A stretch of 64,000 bases of DNA from Oxalobacter sp. (GCA_003605115.1 QZKY01000007.1:62001-126000), one strand, 5' to 3'; positions 40,093 to 48,808 are shown, counted from the stretch's first letter. Numbers and translations are program-made. The notes: generated from the letters alone by a model not told the origin.

Positions 40093-40401
40093 GTTGCCCC
40101 CTAGGTTTGCTCTGGCATGTTCTGGAGCTTCAGATTTTTGAGACACGGGTTGTTTGCACAAGCGACCCTTTGTGTCGGCTGCACCAAGAAAAGGGTGGCG
40201 GCATGTTGTCTCTCTGAGATCTTGATTATCAGTAAGCCTAAATGAGGCGTATTGATTTTAAGCAAATATTTCTGCGCATGGCAGGGGGAAATCGAGGGAA
40301 AAGCAGAGGCAGTTCGGCTTAAATTCGCTATTATTGAGGCGATACATTATTCAAGAACTGAACCACGCCGTTGTTCACCGACAAATGAAAGGGCATCCAC
40401 C
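40093..40401. other. divergent intergenic region MCP/mdaB, no gene recognised
   Basis: About 309 bases holding the promoters for two divergent genes, which I could not place with confidence. No sigma-28 motif with correct spacing was found for the MCP. Confidence 0.4.
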
Positions 40402-40983
40402 ATGAGCAATATCCTGATCATCAACGCAGCCAAGCAATTTGGCGCTTCCGAAGGCCGGTTGAATACTTACCTGAGCGAGGTCGCCGGGGAAATGCTGATT
40501 AACGCGGGTCACAACGTAAAAACCACCCTTGTGGACGATGGTATCGATTTGCAGGATGAGGTGGAAAAATATTTATGGGCGGATGCGGTCGTTTATCAAA
40601 TGCCGGTGTGGTGGATGGCGGAGCCGTGGATTTTGAAAAAATACATTGATGAAGTTTTCAGCGCAGGCTGGAACAAATTGTTCAAGGACGATGGTCGCAC
40701 GCGATTGGATGCCAGCAAAAAATACGGTTCGGGCGGATTGTTGCAAGGAAAAAAATACATGTTGTCCTTGACATGGAATGCGCCTGCAGAAGCCTTTACC
40801 GACCCCAAACAATTTTTCGAAGGCAAGGGCGTGGATGCCGTTTACTTTCACTTTCATAAAGCCAACCAGTTTCTTGGCATGTCTCCCTTGCCGACGTTCA
40901 TGTGCAACGATGTGGTCAAGGAACCAAATGTTGAGGCGGATGTGGCGCGTTATCGTGCGCACTTGAAAAATGTTTTTGGCTAA
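40402..40983 (+). CDS. mdaB: NAD(P)H:quinone oxidoreductase MdaB
   Basis: A flavodoxin-fold FAD enzyme that reduces quinones by two electrons and protects against quinone and oxidative stress. From the ATG at 40402 there are 193 residues, the same length as E. coli MdaB. It starts MSNILIINAAKQFGASEG and has YQMPVWWMAEPWILKKYIDE (about 70-90), the quinone/flavin loop, and LTWNAPAEAFTDP. AAAGGG lies ahead of the start. The frame is open from 40252 but has no family likeness there. It stands alone between an MCP and a DUF1003 gene. Confidence 0.92.
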   Translation: MSNILIINAAKQFGASEGRLNTYLSEVAGEMLINAGHNVKTTLVDDGIDLQDEVEKYLWADAVVYQMPVWWMAEPWILKKYIDEVFSAGWNKLFKDDGRTRLDASKKYGSGGLLQGKKYMLSLTWNAPAEAFTDPKQFFEGKGVDAVYFHFHKANQFLGMSPLPTFMCNDVVKEPNVEADVARYRAHLKNVFG

Positions 40984-41184
40984 TTTGAAAATCGACGAAT
41001 GAATACATGAAACACCATTGCTTCTAAACACTTGGTGTGCATAAAGATTTACGCGATGAAATTCTTGTTTTGTGTCATGACTATCTGAATTTATCCGCGC
41101 ACTGATCACGCAATCCTCAAATGGACATTCACGCTTCGTAACCTACAATGAAGTTAGTTGGTCGTCCATGTTGAGGAGTGCGTT

Positions 41185-41808
41185 ATGGACACTGAACATT
41201 TGAATTCGCCAGCCTCGCTGACGGATACGCTAAAGCAACCGTCCAAATCGGAGTGCAATCCGATTGGGCAGAATATTGAAAGTATTCTGGCTTTTTATGC
41301 GCGCGAAGAGCAGTGTGTTACGCGTTCGCAACGAATGCTTGAAACGGTGCTAGATTCGCTTGGCCGGCCGATCTATCTTGGTGTTGTCGTACTGTTTTGC
41401 GCCATCTGGATTTTGGCCAACGTCTTGCTTGATATCTTTGGCAAGAAACCCTTTGATGTGCCTCCGTTTTTTGGGTTGCAAGGGATCGTTGGCCTGATGT
41501 CCTTGCTGATCATGATTGTGGTATTGGTCAAGCAAAATCGTTTGGCCAGGATTGAAGAGCGCCGCGCACATCTTGAGTTGCAAATAAATTTGTTGACGGA
41601 ACATAAAACCGCAAAGTTAATCAAGCTGTTGATGGAGTTGCGGCGCGATATGCCGATGATCAAGAATCGGCGCGATTTGCAGGCAGCGGCCTTCCAGAAT
41701 CCAACTTATCCAGAGGCGGTGCTTGCCGCGCTGGATGAGCACCTTGGGTCCGAGATTCGCGGCGATTATCGAAACAAGGGCGTGATCGGAAGATTTTGGG
41801 TGCGGTAA
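41185..41808 (+). CDS. DUF1003 membrane protein
   Basis: A 207-residue protein of the DUF1003 family (function unknown). A soluble N-terminal part is followed by two close membrane helices (about 64-83, IYLGVVVLFCAIWILANVLL, and about 92-112, ending MSLLIMIVVLV). The family motif QNRLARIEERRAHLELQINL (about 114-133) comes next, then a cytoplasmic C-terminal tail with KLIKLLMELRRDMP. The ATG at 41185 has AGGAG before it; the ATG at 41158 lacks one. No operon partner is evident on the same transcript. Confidence 0.85.
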   Translation: MDTEHLNSPASLTDTLKQPSKSECNPIGQNIESILAFYAREEQCVTRSQRMLETVLDSLGRPIYLGVVVLFCAIWILANVLLDIFGKKPFDVPPFFGLQGIVGLMSLLIMIVVLVKQNRLARIEERRAHLELQINLLTEHKTAKLIKLLMELRRDMPMIKNRRDLQAAAFQNPTYPEAVLAALDEHLGSEIRGDYRNKGVIGRFWVR

Positions 41809-41858
41809 TTGAAGAAACGCAAGGATTGGTCAGATTGAGCCATTCGCATTTCCGTATT

Positions 41859-41867
41859 TGGTATAGT
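41859..41867 (+). promoter_or_regulatory. possible extended -10 promoter for the HD-GYP gene
   Basis: TGGTATAGT (TG, one base, TATAGT at 41862-41867) in an AT-rich stretch. Transcription from here would begin near 41874, leaving almost no leader before the ATG at 41881 but a normal one before the GTG at 41911. Confidence 0.35.
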
Positions 41868-41880
41868 CGCTCGACAGTGC

Positions 41881-43227
41881 ATGTCAGTTGAACGAGCGAT
41901 TGGGGGAGACGTGGAAGCATTTTTCAAGCCAGCGGAACAGGACGCCACGGTGACTTCCGTGCTCCCGCTTGCCAGCAAGAAAGGGGTGACGGTCGGTCTT
42001 CGCGATGTTGTATACGCTTTATCGGACGCGCTTGATTTTGTCGGAGTCAATGATATTGGGCATGGTAAGCGCGTAGGCATCATGGCAGCGTCCTGTGGAC
42101 GAAAGCTTGGCTTGAAGGAGCAAGAAATTACTTTTCTGTTCGATCTGGGTATCTTGCATGATATTGGCGTGTCATCTACCAAAATTCACAATCATCTTGT
42201 TTCTGAGTTCGATTGGGAAGATTCGCAACTGCATTGCGGTGATGGCTACGCGCGGTTACGCGATTTTCCACCGCTCAAAAAAATGGCTTTGCCCATCCTC
42301 TATCACCACACACGATGGGACAAGCTTAGCAGTCGCAAGGATCTTGATCCGGTGGTCGCCAGGCAGGCCAACCTGGTCTTCCTGGCTGATCGCGTCGATG
42401 CATTGGCAGCGCCGCACTATGCAACGCGATCCTTGTTGATGCATACCGAATACATTCGAGAACAGATCACGTCTCATGCGAACACGTACTTTGCTCCCGA
42501 GTTGGTCGACGCTTTTCTTGCGGCCTCGGCGTCCGAAGCGTTCTGGCTGCAACTGGAGCCGCGCGGCATTCAGGCGTTCACGCAAGACATGCTCGTAAAA
42601 CATGAGCCTTATAACGCTTCCATGGCGGAACTCAGACAGCTTGGAGAAATTTTTTCGCGCATCGTGGATGCCAAGAGCCCATTCACGGCGCAGCACTCGC
42701 TCGGCGTAGCAAGGCTGTCGCGGTACATTGCCCAGAAAATGGGGGTGAGCGTGGAGAATTGTGACAAGATAGAAATCGCGGGGCTGTTGCACGATTTGGG
42801 CAAGTTGCGTGTTCCCGATGAAATTCTCGACAAGCCTGGTCAACTGGACGAGAGCGAGCGCAGAATTATCAACGCGCACAGCTTTGAGACCTTTCAGATA
42901 CTGCGTAACATCAAGGGGTTTGAAGAAATTACGCCTTGGGCAGCGCACCATCATGAAGAACCCGATGGCAGCGGGTATCCCTTCCACTTGCGGAATACCG
43001 AGCTTCCCCTTGAGGCGCGCATCCTGCGCGTGGCGGATATTTTTCAGGCGATGGTGCAGGATCGTCCGTATCGCAAGGGGATGTCCCCTGAAGACGTCAC
43101 TGATTTTTTGAATGGGTTGGTGGCGAAAGGGCGCGTCGAAGCGGAAATCGTCGAGGCATGCACATGCAATATCAGTGCGGCGATGGCGGCGGCGCTTCCC
43201 AATGGACAAGCGTCACCGCCTCATTAG
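41881..43227 (+). CDS. tandem HD / HD-GYP domain phosphohydrolase
   Basis: A 448-residue cytoplasmic protein with two HD-type domains. The first (about 55-215) has LGILHDIG and a reduced GYP region (YHHTRWDKLS). The second (about 270-430) is a full HD-GYP: HSLGVARLSRYIA, the HD in GLLHDLGKLRVP, and HHHEEPDGSGYP. HD-GYP proteins hydrolyse c-di-GMP or, in some tandem forms, related cyclic dinucleotides. No receiver or sensor domain is attached. The ATG at 41881 lacks a ribosome site; a GTG at 41911 follows a GGGGGAG run and could be the true start. A GGDEF gene lies 1.3 kb downstream. Confidence 0.88.
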   Translation: MSVERAIGGDVEAFFKPAEQDATVTSVLPLASKKGVTVGLRDVVYALSDALDFVGVNDIGHGKRVGIMAASCGRKLGLKEQEITFLFDLGILHDIGVSSTKIHNHLVSEFDWEDSQLHCGDGYARLRDFPPLKKMALPILYHHTRWDKLSSRKDLDPVVARQANLVFLADRVDALAAPHYATRSLLMHTEYIREQITSHANTYFAPELVDAFLAASASEAFWLQLEPRGIQAFTQDMLVKHEPYNASMAELRQLGEIFSRIVDAKSPFTAQHSLGVARLSRYIAQKMGVSVENCDKIEIAGLLHDLGKLRVPDEILDKPGQLDESERRIINAHSFETFQILRNIKGFEEITPWAAHHHEEPDGSGYPFHLRNTELPLEARILRVADIFQAMVQDRPYRKGMSPEDVTDFLNGLVAKGRVEAEIVEACTCNISAAMAAALPNGQASPPH

Positions 43228-43246
43228 CGACATCGTCGTTATCGCT

Positions 43247-43558
43247 TCAACCTGTTGAGAGCTTTCGCCCGAGCTGTTTTTCTACTGCATCCACTTTGCC
43301 GCGAAGCCTGTTCACGCCGCCTTCTCGGTAATCGATTTTAATCCCGACGCCGATGCGTTTGCAGTCTTTCTGCAATTCCTGAAAGCAGGCTTCAACGACG
43401 CCCATGACCTCTTTCCATTCGCCTTCGAGGATGGTGCCCATAGGCGTGAGCTGGTAGGGGACGCCGCTTTTGTCGATGATGTTGAGAATGCGGGAAACAT
43501 ATTCAACGAGTTCTTCTCCCTTGTCGCGCGGGGACATGGCAAATTCGAGCATGACCAT
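43247..43558 (-). CDS. MTH1187-family thiamine-binding protein
   Basis: A 103-residue protein of the MTH1187/YkoF-like family (DUF77), small ferredoxin-like subunits some of which bind thiamine. The family pattern is clear: LEFAMSPRDKGEELVEYVSRIL at the start, then YQLTPMGTILEGEWKEVMGVV and a DYREGG segment. The ATG at 43558 has AAAAGGAG before it; a second ATG two codons later is possible. It is convergent with the HD-GYP gene. The binding role is carried over from family members, not shown here. Confidence 0.83.
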   Translation of the reverse strand: MVMLEFAMSPRDKGEELVEYVSRILNIIDKSGVPYQLTPMGTILEGEWKEVMGVVEACFQELQKDCKRIGVGIKIDYREGGVNRLRGKVDAVEKQLGRKLSTG

Positions 43559-43693
43559 ATGAAGCTCCTTTTAAAATGATGAGGATGGTGTTGACTATAC
43601 GCTGATGCGCAAAATTTTGCATCGTGATCAGGCAGGATCGGGTCGGAACGGTGTACTATGCGAGGGAATGTATAGCTGGTTTTGGAGATTGAA

Positions 43694-43912
43694 ATGGGAA
43701 ACAAATTGACGACGACAGAAGTGGCGACATCAAAGGACACGCTGATCCGAAATCTGGTGAGCTACGATGTCGAGTATTTTGTTGCATTTATTCGCACGTC
43801 GGATGCGGCCAAAATTGCGTTGGCGACCATGATGATGGAGGGCTTCGTCGGTTATAACCACTGGAGCGAGGAAGAATTGCGCAAGGAGTGTGTGCGACGG
43901 GAATTGTTGTAA
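43694..43912 (+). CDS. small protein of unknown function
   Basis: A 72-residue, probably soluble and helical protein (VSYDVEYFVAFIRTSDAAKI, then a short MMMEGFVGYNHWSEEELRKE region). I do not recognise the family. Support for it being real: a GGAG ribosome site seven bases before the ATG, codon use like the neighbours, and a strong terminator 18 bases after the stop. It has its own upstream gap of about 135 bases, so it is probably a single-gene unit. Confidence 0.65.
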   Translation: MGNKLTTTEVATSKDTLIRNLVSYDVEYFVAFIRTSDAAKIALATMMMEGFVGYNHWSEEELRKECVRRELL

Positions 43913-43930
43913 TCCGCGATGTGGCATGCC

Positions 43931-43956
43931 AAGCCCGCTGATGCGGGCTTTTTTTT
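43931..43956. terminator. intrinsic terminator, shared by two convergent small genes
   Basis: AAGCCCGC (43931-43938), loop TGAT, GCGGGCTT (43943-43950) followed by a T-run. It lies between the 72-residue gene on the plus strand and the 114-residue gene on the minus strand. Confidence 0.88.
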
Positions 43957-43962
43957 ATGGCC

Positions 43963-44307
43963 TCAGAATTCCCGGCTGGCCGTGGCACCATTTTCATAGG
44001 CCATTTCCAGGAAAGAGCGGGGTCCCGTGAGCCACATGGCTTTTCTGGAAGCGCGACTGGCGAAGCGCGCTGCCGCAGCCAGCTTGGGGTCGCTCTCCAG
44101 CGTCAGGTCGATCATCAACGTGACGGTTTCTTCCGAGAGGATGGCTTCCTTGGGTTCGGGCTGGGTTTTCGCCCCGGATTGCATCCAGTCTCGGGCTGCA
44201 TTTTCCGTGGGGAAGAGAGGACGCAAGGCGGCGTTCAACATTTCATCGAAAACGAGATACAGGCTTGAGCCGTCTGAAAAAGTGACTGCGCCGACCGTTT
44301 TACTCAC
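43963..44307 (-). CDS. conserved-looking protein of unknown function
   Basis: A 114-residue protein without signal peptide or membrane segment. The first half looks like beta strands (VGAVTFSDGSSLYLVFDEML). The second half is helical (ETVTLMIDLTLESDPKLAAA, then RASRKAMWLTGPRSFLEMA). I do not recognise the family. The start is GTG at 44307, with an AGGAG site six to seven bases before it. It ends close to a shared terminator. It lies between two cyclic-dinucleotide-related genes, but nothing in it points to that pathway. Confidence 0.68.
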   Translation of the reverse strand: MSKTVGAVTFSDGSSLYLVFDEMLNAALRPLFPTENAARDWMQSGAKTQPEPKEAILSEETVTLMIDLTLESDPKLAAAARFASRASRKAMWLTGPRSFLEMAYENGATASREF

Positions 44308-44550
44308 AAATTTTCTCCTTTTTTGCCATGTTTTTTGCTTAAATCAGAACTTTAGCAGCTTAGCTTGTGATGCCCAAGAGGCCTCTCCAGGTGTCGGGGC
44401 GTTTGCTCGTGAAAAAGCAAAGTGGATTTTTGTATTGTTGACCTAGCGCAATACCTCTTTGCAACAATGAAACAATTTGGCTTTACAATTCCCCAACAGG
44501 GGGCGCCACCGTCACCCGTGATTATTTCAAGGCATCCAAGGGAAAATGCG

Positions 44551-45600
44551 ATGAATTACAAATTGTTGTCCGAAACGGCGCTGGCCTTCATCGATCATGA
44601 GAGTTTTGACGCGCAATTAACCTGCGCGCTAAAAAAACTTTGCACGAGTTTGCAACTTTCGCGCGTCTATGTTTTTCTCGATGGCAAGGAGCGTGCGACG
44701 ATGGGCGCGATCCATGAGTGGTGTGCCGAAGGCGTTACGCGTCAATGGATGCAGGATGTGCCGTACGAAACCTATGCGTCATGGAAAAATCTGTTGGTGG
44801 CAGAGCGGAAAATCCTGGCGTCGGATATCGCGTGGCTGCCGGAAGATGTGCAGCGTATGCTGGATACACATGGCGTCAAATCGCTTTTTGCCTATCCAAT
44901 CGAGTTCAATCGCGAGATAGCGGGTTTTGTTGGTTTCGATGATACCGTGCGCCAGCGTCTGTGGGATGCAGAGGAAGTGGCGCTCATGACGGCTGCTGCC
45001 AGAATGATTTCGGCATTTTATGAACGCGATGTGCTGCGTCAGCAATTGCCGGGTGGTGTGCCATCACGGATTGCAAACGCGGCGGATGAATCCATTCATG
45101 ATCCCCTGACCGGTTTGCACAACAAGCGTTATGTTTTTGAGCGTTTGAAAGGCTTTGATGCAGAGTATGCACGGCTGGGGCGGAATTTTTGTGTTTCGAT
45201 CATCGATCTCGATAATTTCAAGAACGTTAATTACAGTTACGGAAGTGACGCGGGCGACTTCATCCTTCAGGAGTTTGGCAAATTATTGAATGAAACGATT
45301 CGACCCTACGATGTTTGCGGTCGTTTCGGTGGCGAAGAATTCATCGTTGTTTCGGTCAATGCGAGTGCGACGGAAACCGTTTTCATGATCGAGCGCCTGA
45401 TGAACACCATGCGGTCGCGCGTGTTTGTTTTCAATGGCATGGAGATACGCATACGATTCAGTTGCGGGATTGCGAGCGTCTCGGAATTCACACCGGAAAA
45501 CATGTCCGTTGATACCTTGGTGGAAACGGCTAATCGCCGCATGTACGCGGCCAAGCAGAGTGGCCGAGACAGGTTCGTCATCCCTTCGCCAACGGTGTGA
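44551..45600 (+). CDS. GAF-GGDEF diguanylate cyclase
   Basis: A 349-residue cytoplasmic protein: an N-terminal GAF domain (about 5-160, LCTSLQLSRVYVFLDG and AYPIEFNREIAGFVGFDD) and a GGDEF domain (about 180-345). The active site is intact: IIDLDNFKNVN supplies metal and substrate residues and the signature is GRFGGEEF. An RPYD motif five residues before the signature is the inhibitory RxxD site, so product feedback is expected. The ATG at 44551 has AAGGGA before it; the upstream frame to 44422 gives residues without GAF likeness. The cue bound by the GAF domain is unknown. Confidence 0.9.
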   Translation: MNYKLLSETALAFIDHESFDAQLTCALKKLCTSLQLSRVYVFLDGKERATMGAIHEWCAEGVTRQWMQDVPYETYASWKNLLVAERKILASDIAWLPEDVQRMLDTHGVKSLFAYPIEFNREIAGFVGFDDTVRQRLWDAEEVALMTAAARMISAFYERDVLRQQLPGGVPSRIANAADESIHDPLTGLHNKRYVFERLKGFDAEYARLGRNFCVSIIDLDNFKNVNYSYGSDAGDFILQEFGKLLNETIRPYDVCGRFGGEEFIVVSVNASATETVFMIERLMNTMRSRVFVFNGMEIRIRFSCGIASVSEFTPENMSVDTLVETANRRMYAAKQSGRDRFVIPSPTV

Positions 45601-45784
45601 CGCGGGCGCTGTCTTCAGAGACACGCCGCGCTTTACAACATTTCCTGGGCTGTTTCATTTTGTATCCATTTTGAACCGCCATTTGTCCGCTGCCCCTTTT
45701 TCTGGATGGCGCTGTCGGTGTACCATGTGTGCATTGTGCAATTCGTCCTGCGTCTCATGATGGACGTTGAAGAAAGGGTTGTAG

Positions 45785-46813
45785 ATGACTGTCGTACCAT
45801 CCCCTGTTGAGGCCATTCCGAGCCAGCATTCCCAGCAAACTTCCCCGGTTGTTTATTGCGCTGCCTATTTGCATGGCAAAAAACTGGCGGACATTCCGAT
45901 TGAAGCAATCAGCGATTACCTGGAAAACAGGCAGGACGTTTTTATTTGGGTTGGTCTGGACGAAGAGAGTCTGCACCTTTTAAAGCAGATGCAAGAGGAG
46001 TTTGGCTTGCACCCCTTGGCGATTGAAGATGCGCAAGTCGCGCATCAGCGGCCAAAACTGGAAGATTACGGCGAGACACTGTTCATTGTGTTGCGCACGG
46101 TTTATTTGTTGGACGGTCGGCTTTCCTTTGGCGAGACACATCTGTTTTTGGGTGAGCGGTTCTTGCTGTCCGTGCGTCACGGCTATTCCCACAGTTACCA
46201 GCGGGTTCATGATCGATGCGAGGCGATGCCCGATCAGATGGCAGAAGGGCCGGGGTTCGCCATGTATGCCTTGATGGATTTTGTGGTGGACAACTATCGC
46301 CCGATTGTCGATGCACTGGAAGAGCGCTTCGGCGCGTTGGAAGATGCCTTGTTTAATGCGCGATTCAGCCGAGAAGGGTTGCAAAACCTGTATGAGTTAA
46401 AGCGCGAGCTATTGTTGTTGCGTAATGCGGTCGTGCCGCTGATCGATGTGTGCAATGCGCTGGTGCGTTTTCATACCAACATCATCCCGCGCGAGACCCG
46501 TGTGTATTATCGAGATATTCACGATCACGTCATACGTATCATTGAAGCTGTGGATAATATGCGCGATATGGTCACGGCCGCCATGCAGGTGGATTTGGCT
46601 TTGGTGACGGTGGGGCAAAATGAAATTGTGAAAAAGTTGGCGAGCTGGGGCGCGATTCTGGCAATTCCGACCATGGTGTTCAGTTTATACGGGATGAATT
46701 TCAAGAACATGCCGGAACTGGAGTGGGTCTGGGCTTATCCTGCGAGTGTGGGATTTGTCTTGTGCGCATGTGTTTTTTTGTATCGACAGTTCAAGAGGGT
46801 TGAGTGGTTATAA
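45785..46813 (+). CDS. corA: CorA-family Mg2+/Co2+ transporter
   Basis: A pentameric inner-membrane divalent-cation channel. The 342-residue protein has the large cytoplasmic alpha/beta domain (about 1-250), the long stalk helix and two C-terminal membrane helices. The first ends in the YGMNF signature (GMN at 303-305), and the periplasmic loop KNMPELEWVW follows. AAAGGG precedes the ATG. It heads a same-strand group with a WD40 protein (about 40 bases after) and a ZIP transporter. CorA carries Mg and often Co or Ni; the exact ion is not readable. Confidence 0.93.
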   Translation: MTVVPSPVEAIPSQHSQQTSPVVYCAAYLHGKKLADIPIEAISDYLENRQDVFIWVGLDEESLHLLKQMQEEFGLHPLAIEDAQVAHQRPKLEDYGETLFIVLRTVYLLDGRLSFGETHLFLGERFLLSVRHGYSHSYQRVHDRCEAMPDQMAEGPGFAMYALMDFVVDNYRPIVDALEERFGALEDALFNARFSREGLQNLYELKRELLLLRNAVVPLIDVCNALVRFHTNIIPRETRVYYRDIHDHVIRIIEAVDNMRDMVTAAMQVDLALVTVGQNEIVKKLASWGAILAIPTMVFSLYGMNFKNMPELEWVWAYPASVGFVLCACVFLYRQFKRVEWL

Positions 46814-46852
46814 GATGGCAGCATGTGATGTGACAACCGGATGGGGTTATTG

Positions 46853-47857
46853 ATGAGAGTGGATGGTGTCATGAAGAGCGTGATCAAATGGGGTGTGGCG
46901 ATTGTCATGCTGTGTCTTTCTGTTGCGCACGCGGAGATGGTGGAAGCCGTTGCCTATGCGCCGAACGGCAAGCGCATTGCCTATGGTGGCGAAGACAAAC
47001 TGGTGCGCATTGTCGGCGCATCGAAAAACAACTTCCGGCGAACCTTGCGCGGCCACACGGGAACGGTGACTTGTCTGGCATTCTCGCCGGATGGACGAAC
47101 CCTGGCTTCTGGCAGCGCGGATAAATTGGTAAGGTTATGGGATGTGTCCACCAGCAAGTGGAAGCGCACCTTGAGCGGTGGTGCCGGAGAAGTGAAATCG
47201 CTGGCATTTTCGCCTGACGGGAAACTGCTTGCCACTGGCGGTGGCGATTGGAATGATGGCGTGGTCACGATTTGGGATGCCCGAAAAGGACGCAAACTGC
47301 GTTCATTCAGGGTTCACACGAAACCGGTGCGCGCAGTTGTTTTTTCGCAGAACGGCAAGACAATGGCGACGGGTAGTGCTGACAAAAGCGTCAAAATCAT
47401 TGATGTCACGACAGGGGAATTGCTCAAGACTTTTAATGGTCACGCAGGGGTGGTGACCTCCCTGCTATTTTCACGCGATGGCGCGATGCTGATTTCGGGC
47501 AGCACCGACAATACGATCAAGCTGTGGGATATCGCCAATGTCAAAGTCTGGCGTACCTTATACGGACATACGAGTTGGGTGGAGTCCCTGTCTTTATCCC
47601 GGGATGGCAGGGTGCTTGCTTCGGGCAGTCGCGACAAGAGCGTGAAATTGTGGGACATCGATCAGGGTAAAGAAACAAGTCATTGGGGCGGACACTCCTG
47701 GGGCGTTGCCGCAGTCGCTTTTTCGCCAGATGGTAAGGCGCTCGTTTCCGGGAGTGGTGACAGCACGGTTCGGGTTTGGGATGTGCGTACCGGCAAAGTG
47801 ATTCGCACCATCGGCCGCAACAATCCACGCCCTTTGGCGGTCAGCAAACTAAAATAA
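46853..47857 (+). CDS. secreted (probably periplasmic) seven-repeat WD40 protein
   Basis: A 334-residue protein with a Sec-type signal sequence (SVIKWGVAIVMLCLSVAHAE, predicted cut after AHA) followed by seven WD40 repeats that fill the rest, enough for one closed beta-propeller. Repeat cores include FSPDGRTLASGSADKLVRLW, FSRDGAMLISGSTDNTIKLW and FSPDGKALVSGSGDSTVRVW. There is no attached enzyme domain. Possible starts are 46841, 46853 and 46871; all keep the signal. It lies between corA and a ZIP transporter gene (9-base gap to the latter), which suggests co-expression with metal transporters. Function unknown; propellers usually bind proteins. Confidence 0.82.
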   Translation: MRVDGVMKSVIKWGVAIVMLCLSVAHAEMVEAVAYAPNGKRIAYGGEDKLVRIVGASKNNFRRTLRGHTGTVTCLAFSPDGRTLASGSADKLVRLWDVSTSKWKRTLSGGAGEVKSLAFSPDGKLLATGGGDWNDGVVTIWDARKGRKLRSFRVHTKPVRAVVFSQNGKTMATGSADKSVKIIDVTTGELLKTFNGHAGVVTSLLFSRDGAMLISGSTDNTIKLWDIANVKVWRTLYGHTSWVESLSLSRDGRVLASGSRDKSVKLWDIDQGKETSHWGGHSWGVAAVAFSPDGKALVSGSGDSTVRVWDVRTGKVIRTIGRNNPRPLAVSKLK

Positions 47858-47866
47858 GCGCGTTCA

Positions 47867-48808
47867 ATGTCTCCCAATAAAGCGACGTCGCCACCAGCAA
47901 AGCAGGCATGGTCTCAAGCGATGCGCAAGCATGCGCGGCGACATCCCTGGATTTTCATGGGGCTGGGCGCATCGCTGCTGGTGATCGTGGTCTTGACCGG
48001 GCTCAGCATTGCACAAGTGTTGACCGCGCCTGCTGGTGCGGTTGTGCGTTATGCATTGTTGGGTGGAATGGCGGGTTTGGCGGCGACGGCCATAGGATCA
48101 ATGCCGGCGCTGGTCTTGCGGCATGTTCCGCAAAAAGTGGAAGATGGCATGCTGGGCATGGCGGCGGGCATGATGCTGGCGGCTTCGGCTTTTTCCCTGT
48201 TGTTACCGGGCATTGAGGCGGGCGGGAAAATTACCGGCAGCAAGGCCATTGGTGCGGGGCTGGTCGTGATCGGTATGGCGATTGGCGTTTTGCTGATGTT
48301 GGGCATGGATGAGTTCATGCCGCATGAGCATGAAAATACGGGGGTATTTGGGGCAGGACACGAGCGCACCAGTCGCTTGTGGCTGTTTGTATTTGCGATA
48401 GCCTTGCATAATTTGCCGGAGGGCATGGCGATTGGCGTGGGGTTTTCTCAAGGCGATATGAGCGTTGGCGTGCCCTTGACGGTTGCCATTGCCTTGCAGG
48501 ATTTGCCCGAAGGTTTGGCGGTAGCCATTGCCTTGCGCAGTGCAGGTTTCACGGCTTGGCGAGCCGTCTTTGCCGGGACGGCAACAGGTATCCTGGAGCC
48601 AATCGGTGCCTTGCTCGGCGTGGGCTTGTCCACTGGTTTTGCCGCTGCGTATCCGATAGGTTTGGGCTTGGCAGGCGGCGCTATGCTCTTTGTGGTTTCC
48701 CACGAGGTGATACCGGAGACGCATCGCAATGGCCACCAAACCCCTGCGACCATAGGCTTGATGGGGGGCTTTGCGCTCATGATGGTGTTGGACGTTGTCT
48801 TGGGGTAA
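47867..48808 (+). CDS. ZIP-family metal transporter, GufA-like
   Basis: A 313-residue membrane protein with about eight hydrophobic helices. The ZIP metal-site motifs are ALHNLPEGMAIGVGF in TM4 and ALQDLPEGLAVAIAL in TM5; the Gln in the second motif is usual for the GufA subgroup rather than a loss. A His/Glu-rich loop (DEFMPHEHENTGVFGAGHE) lies between TM3 and TM4. Members import or export Zn and other divalent metals. The start is 9 bases after the WD40 stop, so co-transcription is likely. The long N-terminus (about 25 residues) before the first helix is basic. Confidence 0.88.
   Translation: MSPNKATSPPAKQAWSQAMRKHARRHPWIFMGLGASLLVIVVLTGLSIAQVLTAPAGAVVRYALLGGMAGLAATAIGSMPALVLRHVPQKVEDGMLGMAAGMMLAASAFSLLLPGIEAGGKITGSKAIGAGLVVIGMAIGVLLMLGMDEFMPHEHENTGVFGAGHERTSRLWLFVFAIALHNLPEGMAIGVGFSQGDMSVGVPLTVAIALQDLPEGLAVAIALRSAGFTAWRAVFAGTATGILEPIGALLGVGLSTGFAAAYPIGLGLAGGAMLFVVSHEVIPETHRNGHQTPATIGLMGGFALMMVLDVVLG

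Noticed and set aside
40093-40401. Sigma-28 (flagellar) promoter for the chemotaxis receptor gene
   Set aside because: GATAA- and TAAA-like words occur but not at the required 15-bp spacing.
48497-48527. Loss of metal ligand in ZIP TM5 (Gln for His)
   Set aside because: Gln at this place is usual for the GufA subgroup of ZIP transporters, so it is not a defect.
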